Origin: a virus
Virus record (IMG/VR): IMGVR_UViG_3300009149_007388
Coordinates: 1-40,142 of that record
Direction: 5' to 3' (one strand)
Length of the DNA stretch: 40,142 nucleotides
Shown here: one piece after another, positions 25,395 through 32,946 of the stretch
Layout: each line of letters opens with the position of its first letter
Position numbering within the stretch: position 1 is the first letter of the stretch
Program-made: the position numbers and the translations under genes
The notes under the pieces: model-generated
Told to the model about the DNA's origin: nothing
Database searches by the model: none
Seen by the model: the letters and a program-made list of their open reading frames with translations, nothing else

Positions 25395-25969
25395 TAGACT
25401 TCATACCACGTGAGGACTATGGCTACCTCTGTGTTATCGGCGTCGACGGTGACCTTGACTAGGTAGTCCTCGCCTTGCTTGAGTATCCATTCCTCCCGGT
25501 CGGCCATGTTACCTGCGAAGCGGGTCCGGGATACGCCGGTTCCGCCGATTCTACCTGCAAAGAGTAAGGTTCCGTCATTATTGGGGGCCTGAATGGTAGT
25601 ATCCTCGAAGGCTGTCGCCGTAGCGACGTTGACGGAGTTACGGTTGTTATTATTCTCAGCGAGGGCGGTCCCGCCGGCGAGGATTGTGGGATCCTCGTAG
25701 AGTTCTGCGAGGGAGGCTCCGTCTGCGGATACAACGCCCATGAAATGTATTCTTTTGGCGGTATCCGGCGCGGTGAGTCTCACGTACTTCGGTCCTGCGA
25801 TGTCTACATCTGTGTCCACGACGGCGACGGTGTAGTGGTTACCTTCATGGACCTCGTGGTGTTGAAAGGCGATTGTGACTCTGGCATTCTCCTGGGAATC
25901 TACGGCGTTTAAGTAGCCCATCCAGTCAATTAGGCTTCTAAGGTTCTCACTTTTTTCTGGTTTGCTCAT
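25394..25969 (-). CDS. Capsid decoration / head-fibre-like protein
   Basis: 191 residues. The segment FQHHEVHEGNHYTVAVVD, then NNNRNSVNVA, TLLFAGRIGGTG and EWILKQGEDYLVKVT ending WYEV is a pattern I recognise from phage head-associated structural proteins of unknown exact role. Residues 1-20 (MSKPEKSENLRSLIDWMG) belong to the N-terminal peptide shared with several upstream genes. The rest is beta-rich. It probably binds the outside of the head through its N-terminal peptide. Confidence 0.65.
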   Translation of the reverse strand: MSKPEKSENLRSLIDWMGYLNAVDSQENARVTIAFQHHEVHEGNHYTVAVVDTDVDIAGPKYVRLTAPDTAKRIHFMGVVSADGASLAELYEDPTILAGGTALAENNNNRNSVNVATATAFEDTTIQAPNNDGTLLFAGRIGGTGVSRTRFAGNMADREEWILKQGEDYLVKVTVDADNTEVAIVLTWYEV

Positions 25970-26052
25970 TCCATCAACTTCTCTATTTCTTTATCCTCTT
26001 CTTTCTCGTGTATCGCCGCCACTATACGGTTTGCGATTTCCATTAAGTTCAT
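25966..26052 (-). CDS. 28-residue peptide with shared N-terminal motif
   Basis: ATG at 26052, TGA overlapping the next ATG as ATGA, which supports translation. The sequence MNLMEIANRIVAAIHEKEED is one more variant of the NLMSVADxxxxA peptide found in neighbouring genes. It could be a competitor or adaptor peptide, a decayed attachment domain, or simply a leader coupling translation of the decoration protein. Confidence 0.55.
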   Translation of the reverse strand: MNLMEIANRIVAAIHEKEEDKEIEKLME

Positions 26053-26163
26053 TTTAGCTTCACTTTTCACGGTCTCTAGTTTTTTTCATACAGTTTAGAT
26101 ATGCCAATTTTTCTGGGATAAGATATGGGTCATGCAACTGCGAAGAAAAAGGAATAAAGAAAA

Positions 26164-27246
26164 CTATACTTCTATATTGTTATCCTTAAGGACATTCGTA
26201 ACCCCGACTTCTGCGTTGTATGTTGCGGTTACACATTGGTTTATGCTGTTTCCTAGTACTAATATTCTGTCGGTTGAATCTTCGAGAGAAACGCCGTATT
26301 TAGCTCTATTATCTCCATCAATACGGTTTCCCCTGATTTCGATCCATTGACATTTATCGCCGGCAGCGTCTCCATCTCCGACCCTGATCCCGTTAGAGGT
26401 GTCATTGGTTTCGTCACTGGGCCTGAAGATTGAGTTGTTAACTATTTTTATGTTATAACAATTCTTCCATAGTTGGATACAGTTTTTGGCCATAGTGAAG
26501 AAGTGGTTTCCTATGATGTCGATGTATTCGGCGGTTCCACCTTCTTCAAGAAACTGCTGTATGTTTATCCCTAGTTCGTTGTTAAAGAAATAGTTGTTTA
26601 GTATATGCGTTTTTACGATGTCATGGTCTGCTTGATCGATTCTTATTCCATGGTTAGTTAAGTTTTCGAAGAGACAGTCCTCAATCCAGAGATTCCACAT
26701 ATCAAACTCTGTGCCCTCTAAACTGATTCCATGTTGGCCTCCCTGATTGAGATACAGTCTTTCAAAGTGGGCGTCTGCCAAGCTTTTGATGTAAATCGAG
26801 TCTAACCCATGTTGGTTATAAATTGTTAAATCATATATTCCAGCAAAATGTATTCTTTCCGCTTCATCAAAAGAGAATACAGGTTTACCGGCGATATCTG
26901 CAACAGTGCCAATACAGGTTCCCCTATTTTGTCCGTGCCATGTCATCCCGCTTCCATGAATATAGGTGTGTTTTACATCAACAGTATCCGCATAATAGTA
27001 TAATCCTTTATCAACGCAAACTCTTCCCCCACCCAAAGCCTCAACATAATCTACAGCAGCCTGTGTCTCCACATCATCAGCCACGCCATCACAGAAAAAG
27101 TAGTTATCAAAATGATCTTTCTGTTCGTCAAACCCGATGAAGGCAGTTGCACCTACAAGGGTACTCCCTATCCCATAGGCATTCGCCGCCCAGACGATCG
27201 TGTCTTGAAGTGACATAAGGCTCTCTAGGTTTGGTGGTCTACTCAC
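26164..27246 (-). CDS. Right-handed beta-helix (pectate-lyase-like) spike protein
   Basis: 360 residues; GTG start with GGAGTGA six bases upstream. Residues 1-24 carry the shared peptide (MSRPPNLESLMSLQDTIVWA). Residues about 52-90 (CDGVADDVETQAAVDYVEA, GGGRVCVDKGLYYY) are the typical entry to pectate-lyase-3-like helices, and the rest shows repeated NN/GN/GI turns (LNNYFFNNELGI, IGNHFF, VNNSIF, IRGNRI) of a beta helix. Likely a virion-bound spike that binds or cuts host surface sugars; catalytic residues cannot be assigned. The gene is AT-rich compared with its neighbours, suggesting exchange. Confidence 0.75.
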   Translation of the reverse strand: MSRPPNLESLMSLQDTIVWAANAYGIGSTLVGATAFIGFDEQKDHFDNYFFCDGVADDVETQAAVDYVEALGGGRVCVDKGLYYYADTVDVKHTYIHGSGMTWHGQNRGTCIGTVADIAGKPVFSFDEAERIHFAGIYDLTIYNQHGLDSIYIKSLADAHFERLYLNQGGQHGISLEGTEFDMWNLWIEDCLFENLTNHGIRIDQADHDIVKTHILNNYFFNNELGINIQQFLEEGGTAEYIDIIGNHFFTMAKNCIQLWKNCYNIKIVNNSIFRPSDETNDTSNGIRVGDGDAAGDKCQWIEIRGNRIDGDNRAKYGVSLEDSTDRILVLGNSINQCVTATYNAEVGVTNVLKDNNIEV

Positions 27247-27258
27247 AATATGTCACTC

Positions 27259-27423
27259 CTATATCCACGCATACGCAATCGTGTCAGCGACGCTCGTTAT
27301 TTTCTCCTTATTATCTGGTCGGGTTCCGGTCATTGACCCTCGGGGGGATCCGTATGTCTGGAACGCCCATACCACTGTGTCCGCGACGCTCATGAGGTTC
27401 TCCAGGTTTTCAGGTCTACTCAT
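27259..27423 (-). CDS. 54-residue peptide with two copies of the shared motif
   Basis: ATG at 27423, five bases after... the preceding TAG (27416-27418) which it overlaps closely; TAG stop at 27259. It starts MSRPENLENLMSVADTVVWA and, after a 20-residue linker, has a second copy (KITSVADTIAYAW). The gene ends just before the GGAGTGA of the beta-helix gene. At DNA level the first 60 bases resemble the start of the beta-helix gene, so one arose from the other by duplication. Confidence 0.6.
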   Translation of the reverse strand: MSRPENLENLMSVADTVVWAFQTYGSPRGSMTGTRPDNKEKITSVADTIAYAWI

Positions 27424-27496
27424 AGGGTATCTCCGCCATCGCCTCGATTAATCTGTCCGCAACGGACATCAGGTTCTCCCGGGGATAGTCGCTCAT
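27416..27496 (-). CDS. 26-residue peptide with shared motif
   Basis: The ATG at 27496 overlaps the portal stop as ATGA. It encodes MSDYPRENLMSVADRLIEAM plus six residues, again the shared peptide. Close coupling to the portal and conservation of the motif argue that it is translated. Function unknown; attachment near the portal or capsid vertex is a possibility. Confidence 0.55.
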   Translation of the reverse strand: MSDYPRENLMSVADRLIEAMAEIPYE

Positions 27497-28764
27497 CCAA
27501 ACAGCCTCTCGATCTTGTCTTCCCCTTCTTCAGGCTCTTCCTCGGGCTCAACCTCTATGGGCGGCTTCTCCTCCGGCGGAGCTTCGCCGCCGTAGCCGAG
27601 CTTACCCACGTCGATGCCGCCCATCGTGAGGAGCGCCTGAAGGTTAGCTTCGTTGAACATGCCGATCTGCATGGCGGTTGAGATGATGTTCTCGAGCTGA
27701 ATGTCCTCTATGCCGGTCTTCTCGACGCCCCAGTTCAGCCGTGGCAGCACGTCTATATTGTTGGCGTCCATGAGGCGCTGATATAGGCCGGCTTCTATGC
27801 CCCTCTTCATGCTTCTCTGTATGGCGCGGACGTTGCGGTCCACCATATCGGAGAGGACGCGGGCGGACGCCTCGGTGGCGTTCCGCCAGTAGTAGAGGTT
27901 CGGCGCGTAGAGGCCGATATAGATGAGCTGGTCGATGTAGCTGATGAACTCGGTGAACCGGGCCTCGCCGCTGATCTCGATGGGTTGGGCGACGTCCTTT
28001 ATTTCGTCGGGGTGTAGGTTGCCGAGGTAGATGTCCTCGTCGGCTTCCCGCTCCTCTATGGCGGCCTTCAGCCCGGCGATGCTCTGGGTGCTCTTAAAGA
28101 TAATGAGGGGGGCGAGGTAGCGGTCGATGATCTTCCCCATGTTGGTGACGGCGGCTTCCTTTATGGCGAGCAGCTTCGATACGGGTTTGATGATGCTCTT
28201 ACCTTGCCGGTCGTTGCCGATCTGGTTGTTCACGAACCATGCGAGGTTCTCGCCCTTGATCGTCACCGGCTTCTTATTGCCTACCTTCTGTACTATGGAT
28301 TCGATGCCGTGGTACTCGTCGCCGCCGAGAACGATGTCCTTCACGGTCTCCGGGTGGATGACCTTGATCGCGCACTTCGAAGGGAACTTTTCGATCTGGA
28401 CCTCGACGGGGCAGAACCCTGCGATGAGCATGTTGCGGCAGATGTTCGGCGTCACCGAGTCTAGTTGAAGCTCCTTACCGAGTTCGTTGACGAGTTCTAC
28501 CGGCTTAGGGATCTCGTCGCCTTCCTGCTTGTACCCTTTAGGCATATTGTTATAGTAGCCCAGGCCGGTGGCGGCCTCGCTGAGCCCGTTGACCGAGGAG
28601 AATACGACGCCGTCGTTCTCGTACCAGGCATAGTAGCCGGAGATGCTCCTCGGCTGGCTGATCTCCTTGCCTCGGGTGAACAGGCCGGCGCCGGCGCTGG
28701 CGTCGAGGCTTATGATGGCCTCGTCTATTCTCTCCTGGATGATAGGGGACTTGACGAATGGCAT
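27493..28764 (-). CDS. Portal protein
   Basis: 423 residues. Portal features in order: ISGYYAWYENDGVVFSSVN near the N-terminus, NICRNMLIAGFCPVEVQIEK, IHPETVKDIVLGGDEYHGIE, a stem/clip region, GENLAWFVNNQIGNDRQGKSIIKPVSKLLAIKEAA (split over about 170-205), then the long helix with TEFISYIDQLIYIGLYAPN and SARVLSDMVDRNVRAIQRSM, and an acidic Pro/Glu-rich tail (about 392-416). It forms the dodecameric DNA gate. The position after terminase and before head genes fits. Starts one base after the stop of a 56-residue gene. Confidence 0.85.
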   Translation of the reverse strand: MPFVKSPIIQERIDEAIISLDASAGAGLFTRGKEISQPRSISGYYAWYENDGVVFSSVNGLSEAATGLGYYNNMPKGYKQEGDEIPKPVELVNELGKELQLDSVTPNICRNMLIAGFCPVEVQIEKFPSKCAIKVIHPETVKDIVLGGDEYHGIESIVQKVGNKKPVTIKGENLAWFVNNQIGNDRQGKSIIKPVSKLLAIKEAAVTNMGKIIDRYLAPLIIFKSTQSIAGLKAAIEEREADEDIYLGNLHPDEIKDVAQPIEISGEARFTEFISYIDQLIYIGLYAPNLYYWRNATEASARVLSDMVDRNVRAIQRSMKRGIEAGLYQRLMDANNIDVLPRLNWGVEKTGIEDIQLENIISTAMQIGMFNEANLQALLTMGGIDVGKLGYGGEAPPEEKPPIEVEPEEEPEEGEDKIERLFG

Positions 28765-28765
28765 G

Positions 28766-28936
28766 TTAAAGTACCTTAACTATCTTCAGGCTGGTGATCT
28801 TCATGGTCCGGTTGACATCTACGCCGTTGACGTAGATCTTCAGCGCCTCAATGGGTACGTCAAGCAGGACGCCGATAGCTTTGACCGTCTCCTCGTCGAT
28901 GTCTATCTCGAACAGCACTTCCTCTGGTTCACTCAT
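28766..28936 (-). CDS. Small acidic protein before portal, unknown function
   Basis: 56 residues; the ATG at 28936 lies within the end of the Zn-ribbon gene (8-base overlap), and the TAA is one base before the portal ATG. The sequence runs acidic helix (EEVLFEIDIDEET), short loop, then beta hairpin (IYVNGVDVNRTMKITSLK). No family recognised. Confidence 0.6.
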   Translation of the reverse strand: MSEPEEVLFEIDIDEETVKAIGVLLDVPIEALKIYVNGVDVNRTMKITSLKIVKVL

Positions 28937-29123
28937 CTTCCTTTCTCACCGTTTGATTAAAAGTCCGAATATTCCGAAAAATCATCATGTGTGGAAAAAA
29001 CCGGTTTCCACAACTATTACATTCGTAGATTGGATCGCCTGCTTCGGTTCCAAGATATTTTGAATCTACGGAACCACATTCTGGACAATCGCTGTATAAA
29101 TCACCAGTTATTTTTTCGCTCAT
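28929..29123 (-). CDS. Single zinc-ribbon protein
   Basis: 64 residues with CPECGSVDSKYLG...YECNSCGNRFF, a classical two-knuckle zinc ribbon at about 13-41. It is the last of three small ribbon proteins encoded in a row between terminase and portal, so it may act in late transcription or packaging. That role is inference. Confidence 0.65.
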   Translation of the reverse strand: MSEKITGDLYSDCPECGSVDSKYLGTEAGDPIYECNSCGNRFFPHMMIFRNIRTFNQTVRKEDE

Positions 29124-29281
29124 TTTCTTCTACTCCGTTCTTTCAAAATTGCGTCCATCTGATCCTTCGCCATCGGCTCTATCAGGCACTCCGCGCCGCA
29201 GTACGGGCAGTTGATGACTTGAGGCGGGCACGACGGGCACCCCTCTGGGAGCCGGGCGCCGCACCCGGGACATGTCCCCAT
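29120..29281 (-). CDS. Double-knuckle zinc-ribbon protein
   Basis: 53 residues from the ATG at 29281, which overlaps the previous TAA (TAATG). Cys pairs CPGCG, CPSC and CPYCG (about 4-35) suggest one or two zinc sites. The C-terminal helix is charged. A longer frame upstream only shadows the previous gene. Function unknown. Confidence 0.6.
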   Translation of the reverse strand: MGTCPGCGARLPEGCPSCPPQVINCPYCGAECLIEPMAKDQMDAILKERSRRK

Positions 29282-29460
29282 TACGGGTGCTCTCCATGCG
29301 CCTCGCGCCACGTCTCGCCCTTCGACTTGAACACTGTCCCGCACTCGAGGCACCTGATCTGACGGCTGTCCTTGACGCACTTCACGCCGACGGGTCCGTC
29401 GCGCTCTAGTTGAAATTGCTCCTTGCATTTCGGGCAGCATACGAATGAAAAACTTGCCAT
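29281..29460 (-). CDS. Zinc-ribbon protein
   Basis: 59 residues from the ATG at 29460: MASFSFVCCPKCKEQF, then IRCLECGTVFKSKGE, a treble-clef-like zinc ribbon with CPKC and CLEC. The first of the three ribbon proteins. The frame is open upstream to 29556 but that part lies in the preceding gene and lacks motifs. Confidence 0.6.
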   Translation of the reverse strand: MASFSFVCCPKCKEQFQLERDGPVGVKCVKDSRQIRCLECGTVFKSKGETWREAHGEHP

Positions 29461-29471
29461 ATCAGAACCAG

Positions 29472-29948
29472 CTAGTTTCGAGGTATCTTTGAAAGACACT
29501 CGTAGGTATTTCGTGAATAAGCAAGGGATTCTTCCAGATAGGTGAATCCTAGACAATTCATCAGATAATGAATGTACAGGCTCATTTCGTGCCAGTTGTA
29601 TTTTGTCTCGAAGTTGAATAGGCGTATCGCCGTAAGACAGGCGTCAGCCTTTATGTCTGAGACGCGATTGTAGAAATCGTCGTCTTCCGTCCAGGATTCC
29701 TTTATCGGATCCCAGGCGTTAACATCGTGGTCTGGTAGGAGTAACTTGAGTTTATCTAGTATGCACCCCCCCGTTTTTACACCCCACCGAAGACGGTGAT
29801 AATCAACGCCGAAATAGCCATTCCAGAAGAAGCTGTTTTTATCCATCTCGGTGTAGAGCTTTTTGACTATTTCTATTTCCTCTATGTATAACCGATCAAC
29901 GTCATCTGACGGCGTAAGCTCGATCTCGTATTCCAACCACGCTTTCAT
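29472..29948 (-). CDS. Hypothetical protein, AT-rich gene
   Basis: 158 residues. Acidic and aromatic-rich, with helices (RLYIEEIEIVKKLYTEMDKN, split at 19-38) and a C-terminal part LYIHYLMNCLGFTYLEESLA. No family recognised. The gene is more AT-rich than the packaging genes around it and may be a recently acquired accessory gene between terminase and portal. Confidence 0.6.
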   Translation of the reverse strand: MKAWLEYEIELTPSDDVDRLYIEEIEIVKKLYTEMDKNSFFWNGYFGVDYHRLRWGVKTGGCILDKLKLLLPDHDVNAWDPIKESWTEDDDFYNRVSDIKADACLTAIRLFNFETKYNWHEMSLYIHYLMNCLGFTYLEESLAYSRNTYECLSKIPRN

Positions 29949-29959
29949 TTTTCTACCTT

Positions 29960-30112
29960 CTAGTATGGGTTAACTTTTCCGTTTATCGGGTGCGAACACA
30001 TTCCCCCGGAATAGTCTTTGCATTCAACCCCGGGACTAGGCCAGGTGCCGGACAGCCGGTAAAGCGTACATTCAAATCGTCTACATTTACTCTCTTTCTT
30101 CGTTCTCTCCAC
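29960..30112 (-). CDS. Small Cys-containing protein after TerL
   Basis: 50 residues from a GTG at 30112, TAG stop. Cys at 10, 15, 31 and 40 (KCRRFECTLYRLSGTWP, VECKDYSGGMCSHP) may bind a metal or form disulfides. GGAG lies right after the TerL stop but only one base from the GTG, so the start is doubtful. No family recognised. Confidence 0.4.
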   Translation of the reverse strand: MERTKKESKCRRFECTLYRLSGTWPSPGVECKDYSGGMCSHPINGKVNPY

Positions 30113-30117
30113 TCTCC

Positions 30118-31509
30118 TTATCTTGGTCTTCTCCCTGTTAGGGCCTCTACGGTTCCACGGCGTGCCAGCATCCTATGGGCTCCGCTGCTGGCGTCGACCC
30201 TGTCCTTATGACCCGCCTCTGGGAAGGACTCCATCTCGTCCAGGTAGCCCCCTATGTCCCATGCCCCGGGGACCAGGTAGACGTTGCCGGCTTCGGCGGC
30301 GGAGCTCAGAGGGGTAGCCCTTTCGGCTTTGGAGCCCGTCACCTTGTCCCGGTAGAACGGGAAGCCCACCAGAACCTTGCGAGCGTAGTGGTCAATGACG
30401 TCGACGCCGCTGCTTCCGGGCTCTTGCTCCAGGTAGATCCGGACGCTGCGGAGCTCCCCCCTGTTCACTCTCATGCGGTCTAGCTCAGCCGTCTGCTTGA
30501 TGAGGGACTCGATGACTCCCGGGGTGCCCCGTGTGTGCCGGATGTCGAGGACGTAGAAGCGGCCCTCGTCGTCCATGGCCATGAGGACGCCGGCTGTGTA
30601 GTCGGGGTCGGTGCCTGGCTTCTCCTCTGAGGCGGCCTTGTCCCAGTATCGGATGGCCTTGCAGCCGGCGGGTATGGATAACTGGATTGTGAGCCAGCTT
30701 CTTCGGAACATTCTGCCTACGTTCCTGATGTCCCAGTTGCCGTCCATGAGGCGGGCCCGGGTGACCGGTTCGAGGTGCATGAGGCTCTTGATGTAGGTCT
30801 CCTGGTCGAGGCCGGGGTTGTCCTCTATCTTCGCGGGTATGAAGGGGGCGACGGCGGTCTTGTGATCGACATATCGTCTCTTCACCCATTGGACGTAGGG
30901 TCCGTCGGGGTTGCCGGCGTTCCTCATCCGTAGGGGGACGTTGTAATCCTTGAGTCTCTCTGTTCGTCTGAGCCGGCTGAACAGGTACCGAACCTGGGAT
31001 TCCCTGTGCTGGGGAACCTCGTCGAAACCTGTGTATTGGTAGGCGCTGCTCTGGTACCGGAGGTGGTCGAGGGGTGAGTCCATGTAGCCGAAGGTGACCG
31101 ATGAGCCGGCGGGGAAGTGGTATGTGTTGGTGTCTCCCTTCCACCGGGCCTTGCCTGACCACCATTCGTGGGCTCTGGGTATAAGCCCCTCTGGAAGCTG
31201 GTGATCCCGTAGGGTCTTCCTGAAGAGGATGGCTGCGTAGCCTGGGATATGGCAGAACATGACGGCGCCCATAAGTAGGGCGTCGCTCTTTCCTCCTCCA
31301 GCCGCGCCCCCGTAGAAGGCCTCAAAGTCGGGTAGGAGTAGGAACTGAAGTTGTTTGGTGGAGGGTCTTAGACCGTTATCTCGGGGTATCCACCTCATCC
31401 TCAGGGCGTTCTTCAGCGCCGAGTACATTACCTGACTCTGCTTGACGTAGTCTTCTCGCCTCGTCCTCCATGAAGTTCTGGACGATTGCTCCGACTGCGT
31501 CTTCGTCAA
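30118..31509 (-). CDS. Large terminase subunit (TerL)
   Basis: Up to 463 residues; the frame overlaps TerS by 134 bases, so the true start is probably a later ATG (31428 or 31398). ATPase: Walker A GGAAGGGKSDALL (about 67-79), LFRKTLRDHQ, Walker B-like YTGFDEVP (about 160). Nuclease: RYWDKAASEE plus DPDYTAGVLMA, YLEQEPGSSG and DRVDASSGAH supply the three acidic positions of the RNase H-like fold. Drives DNA into the procapsid and cuts it. Followed closely by small Cys-rich genes. Confidence 0.9.
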   Translation of the reverse strand: MTKTQSEQSSRTSWRTRREDYVKQSQVMYSALKNALRMRWIPRDNGLRPSTKQLQFLLLPDFEAFYGGAAGGGKSDALLMGAVMFCHIPGYAAILFRKTLRDHQLPEGLIPRAHEWWSGKARWKGDTNTYHFPAGSSVTFGYMDSPLDHLRYQSSAYQYTGFDEVPQHRESQVRYLFSRLRRTERLKDYNVPLRMRNAGNPDGPYVQWVKRRYVDHKTAVAPFIPAKIEDNPGLDQETYIKSLMHLEPVTRARLMDGNWDIRNVGRMFRRSWLTIQLSIPAGCKAIRYWDKAASEEKPGTDPDYTAGVLMAMDDEGRFYVLDIRHTRGTPGVIESLIKQTAELDRMRVNRGELRSVRIYLEQEPGSSGVDVIDHYARKVLVGFPFYRDKVTGSKAERATPLSSAAEAGNVYLVPGAWDIGGYLDEMESFPEAGHKDRVDASSGAHRMLARRGTVEALTGRRPR

Positions 31510-31849
31510 GTCCTTTAAGTTCAGGGAACTTTACCTCCTGCTTTAATTCTCCAGACAACTTCTGCTCAACCTTCCTAGGCATCAACTTCTCAAGCATCTT
31601 ATCCCGGTACTTTAACCGAATTGGGCTATCGGCTGTCGTTATGTCTCGGAGTTGCAGCCGCTTCAGCTCCTCTGTTATCCGCTCATCAGATACGTTGTTC
31701 AGAATTCTGTTAATGGTTCTAAAGCTGACGTACTGATAGCCCTCATCCATCATTCTGGCGCTTATCTCCTTATCGGTGAGGCCCTTGCATTTCAGTTCTA
31801 TGGCTCTTTCCAGGCGAGCCCGCCGGCCGATAATGTTATTTTGCGCCAA
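31376..31849 (-). CDS. Small terminase subunit candidate (TerS)
   Basis: 157 residues; TTG start. Residues about 8-50 look like a helix-turn-helix (RLERAIELKCKGLTDKEISARM, split), then FRTINRILNNVSDERITEEL. The rest is charged helix with an acidic tail. It lies directly before TerL with a 134-base overlap with the longest TerL frame. DNA recognition for packaging is inferred from position and the HTH-like start. Confidence 0.65.
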   Translation of the reverse strand: MAQNNIIGRRARLERAIELKCKGLTDKEISARMMDEGYQYVSFRTINRILNNVSDERITEELKRLQLRDITTADSPIRLKYRDKMLEKLMPRKVEQKLSGELKQEVKFPELKGLDEDAVGAIVQNFMEDEARRLRQAESGNVLGAEERPEDEVDTPR

Positions 31850-31861
31850 CTTACGCCAACC

Positions 31862-32346
31862 TCATCCACGTTTAGGGACATATCTCATGCTGATGGTGAT
31901 TCTCTGCCTGCTGCCGGATCTCGATAAATTTCTGATGTTTTTACGGTATTTGGCTCCGCTATGGCTTCCTTTATGTCCGATTCTGGTGATTATCCAGTCC
32001 GGGATTTTTGAGTGTATGAACTGGGGGTTGCTTGTCACCATCGTGAGGGGTAGTTTACCCTGTTCTGAGTAGTGTTCGCCGATGAATTTCATAAGGGATT
32101 TGGCGACTCCGATTCCCTGGTAGTCGGGTATGGTCACGATGCGGCTTATTCTATAGTAAAGTGTTTTTCCTATTCCGTGTGTGACGGCGATGAACCCTAT
32201 GGGCTGATCCTTATAGACGGCGGCGTAACAGTCGACGGTTCGGGGGAGCTCGTGGCTCAGATAGTGATACTCCTTAAAGTAATTCCAGAGACGAGCGCTG
32301 CAGGGCCGGATATTGATCTCGATAGGGGGGTGCCGCCTTTTTTTTT
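31862..32346 (-). CDS. GNAT acyltransferase half of an ABC-GNAT enzyme
   Basis: This frame continues the ABC ATPase in the -1 frame. It reads RRHPPIEINIRPCSARLW, NYFKEYHYLSHELPRTVDCY, AAVYKDQPIGFIAVTHG, IVTIPDYQGIGVAKSLM and TSNPQFIHSK: the acetyl-CoA-binding GNAT motif (Q-G-x-G-x-A) is intact. There is no standard start at its beginning, so it needs a -1 shift on the nine-A run (T run 32338-32346 on the + strand) or a repaired sequence. I know this fold pairing from phage proteins in which an ABC ATPase is fused to a GNAT domain. Confidence 0.75.
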
Positions 32347-32937
32347 GTCGAAGCTCATGTCGTCCGTGCAGAGGACCCAGTTGGGCTCCAGGTAGTCGAC
32401 GACGTCGTAGTGACAGGTTACGGCGATGAACTTCTTGTCTGTTCGCCTTATGGCTTTCTGTATGGCATAGCTACTGATCTTGGCGATCTCCCTGTCGACT
32501 ACGCTGGTGAACTCGTCGAAGACGATTAGGGGCTCCTCAAGGAGTAGGGCTCGGGCGATTTCTACGCGCATCTTCTCTCCCTGGCTCAACTGGTCATAGC
32601 TTTTCAGCCAGTCGGGTGGAGAGCTGAATCCTACGCTGCCGAGGGCCTTGGTGATGTCGGTTGTGGGGAGGTGTTCGGGGAAGTCGTCGAGGATGCTCTG
32701 CTCCTTGTACGTGAATCCTCGGATGTAGGCGTCAGGGAAGAGGGTTTTGGCGATGGTTGTTTTTCCGGTGCCGCTGCGGCCCACTATGACGCCTATATGC
32801 CAGTCCTCGTCCTCGATGTCTATACTACCCTTGAAGACTTTTTCCAGTTTAACGTCGTGGAGGGTGAACTGGCCTATGACGCTTTCCACCCTGAAGCTCT
32901 GGGGCTTCCCCCAGCTCCTTGTTATGTTGAACTTCAT
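32257..32937 (-). CDS. ABC-type ATPase half of an ABC-GNAT enzyme
   Basis: As read, 226 residues, of which about the first 205 are genuine. Walker A GRSGTGKTT (about 53-61), signature LSQGEKMRVEIARAL, Walker B PLIVFDEFTSVVD, and switch His in AVTCHYDVVDYLEPNW are intact, so it is a soluble ABC ATPase with no membrane segments. After FDKKK the frame runs into non-conserved sequence, while the -1 frame continues into GNAT. Full fusion, about 358 residues. It is encoded next to a ParB-like protein and before TerS. A DNA-modification or DNA-marking role is possible but unproven. Confidence 0.8.
   Translation of the reverse strand: MKFNITRSWGKPQSFRVESVIGQFTLHDVKLEKVFKGSIDIEDEDWHIGVIVGRSGTGKTTIAKTLFPDAYIRGFTYKEQSILDDFPEHLPTTDITKALGSVGFSSPPDWLKSYDQLSQGEKMRVEIARALLLEEPLIVFDEFTSVVDREIAKISSYAIQKAIRRTDKKFIAVTCHYDVVDYLEPNWVLCTDDMSFDKKKGGTPLSRSISGPAALVSGITLRSITI
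32338..32346 (-). other. Slippery nine-A run (-1 frameshift site)
   Basis: In the gene strand the codons are GAC AAA AAA AAA GGC. This contains A AAA AAA in the zero frame, a classical -1 slip heptamer, and a -1 shift gives the conserved continuation KKRRHPPIEI. A run of six C follows seven bases later. Either programmed frameshifting, a phase-variable run, or an indel error in a homopolymer. Confidence 0.6.
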
Positions 32938-32946
32938 GTAGGCTTC

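Noticed and set aside
30485-31325. Long Arg/Pro- and Ser/Thr-rich leftward frames inside the terminase gene
   Set aside because: Alternate-frame shadows of TerL; composition is typical of out-of-frame GC-rich codons and TerL motifs are intact.
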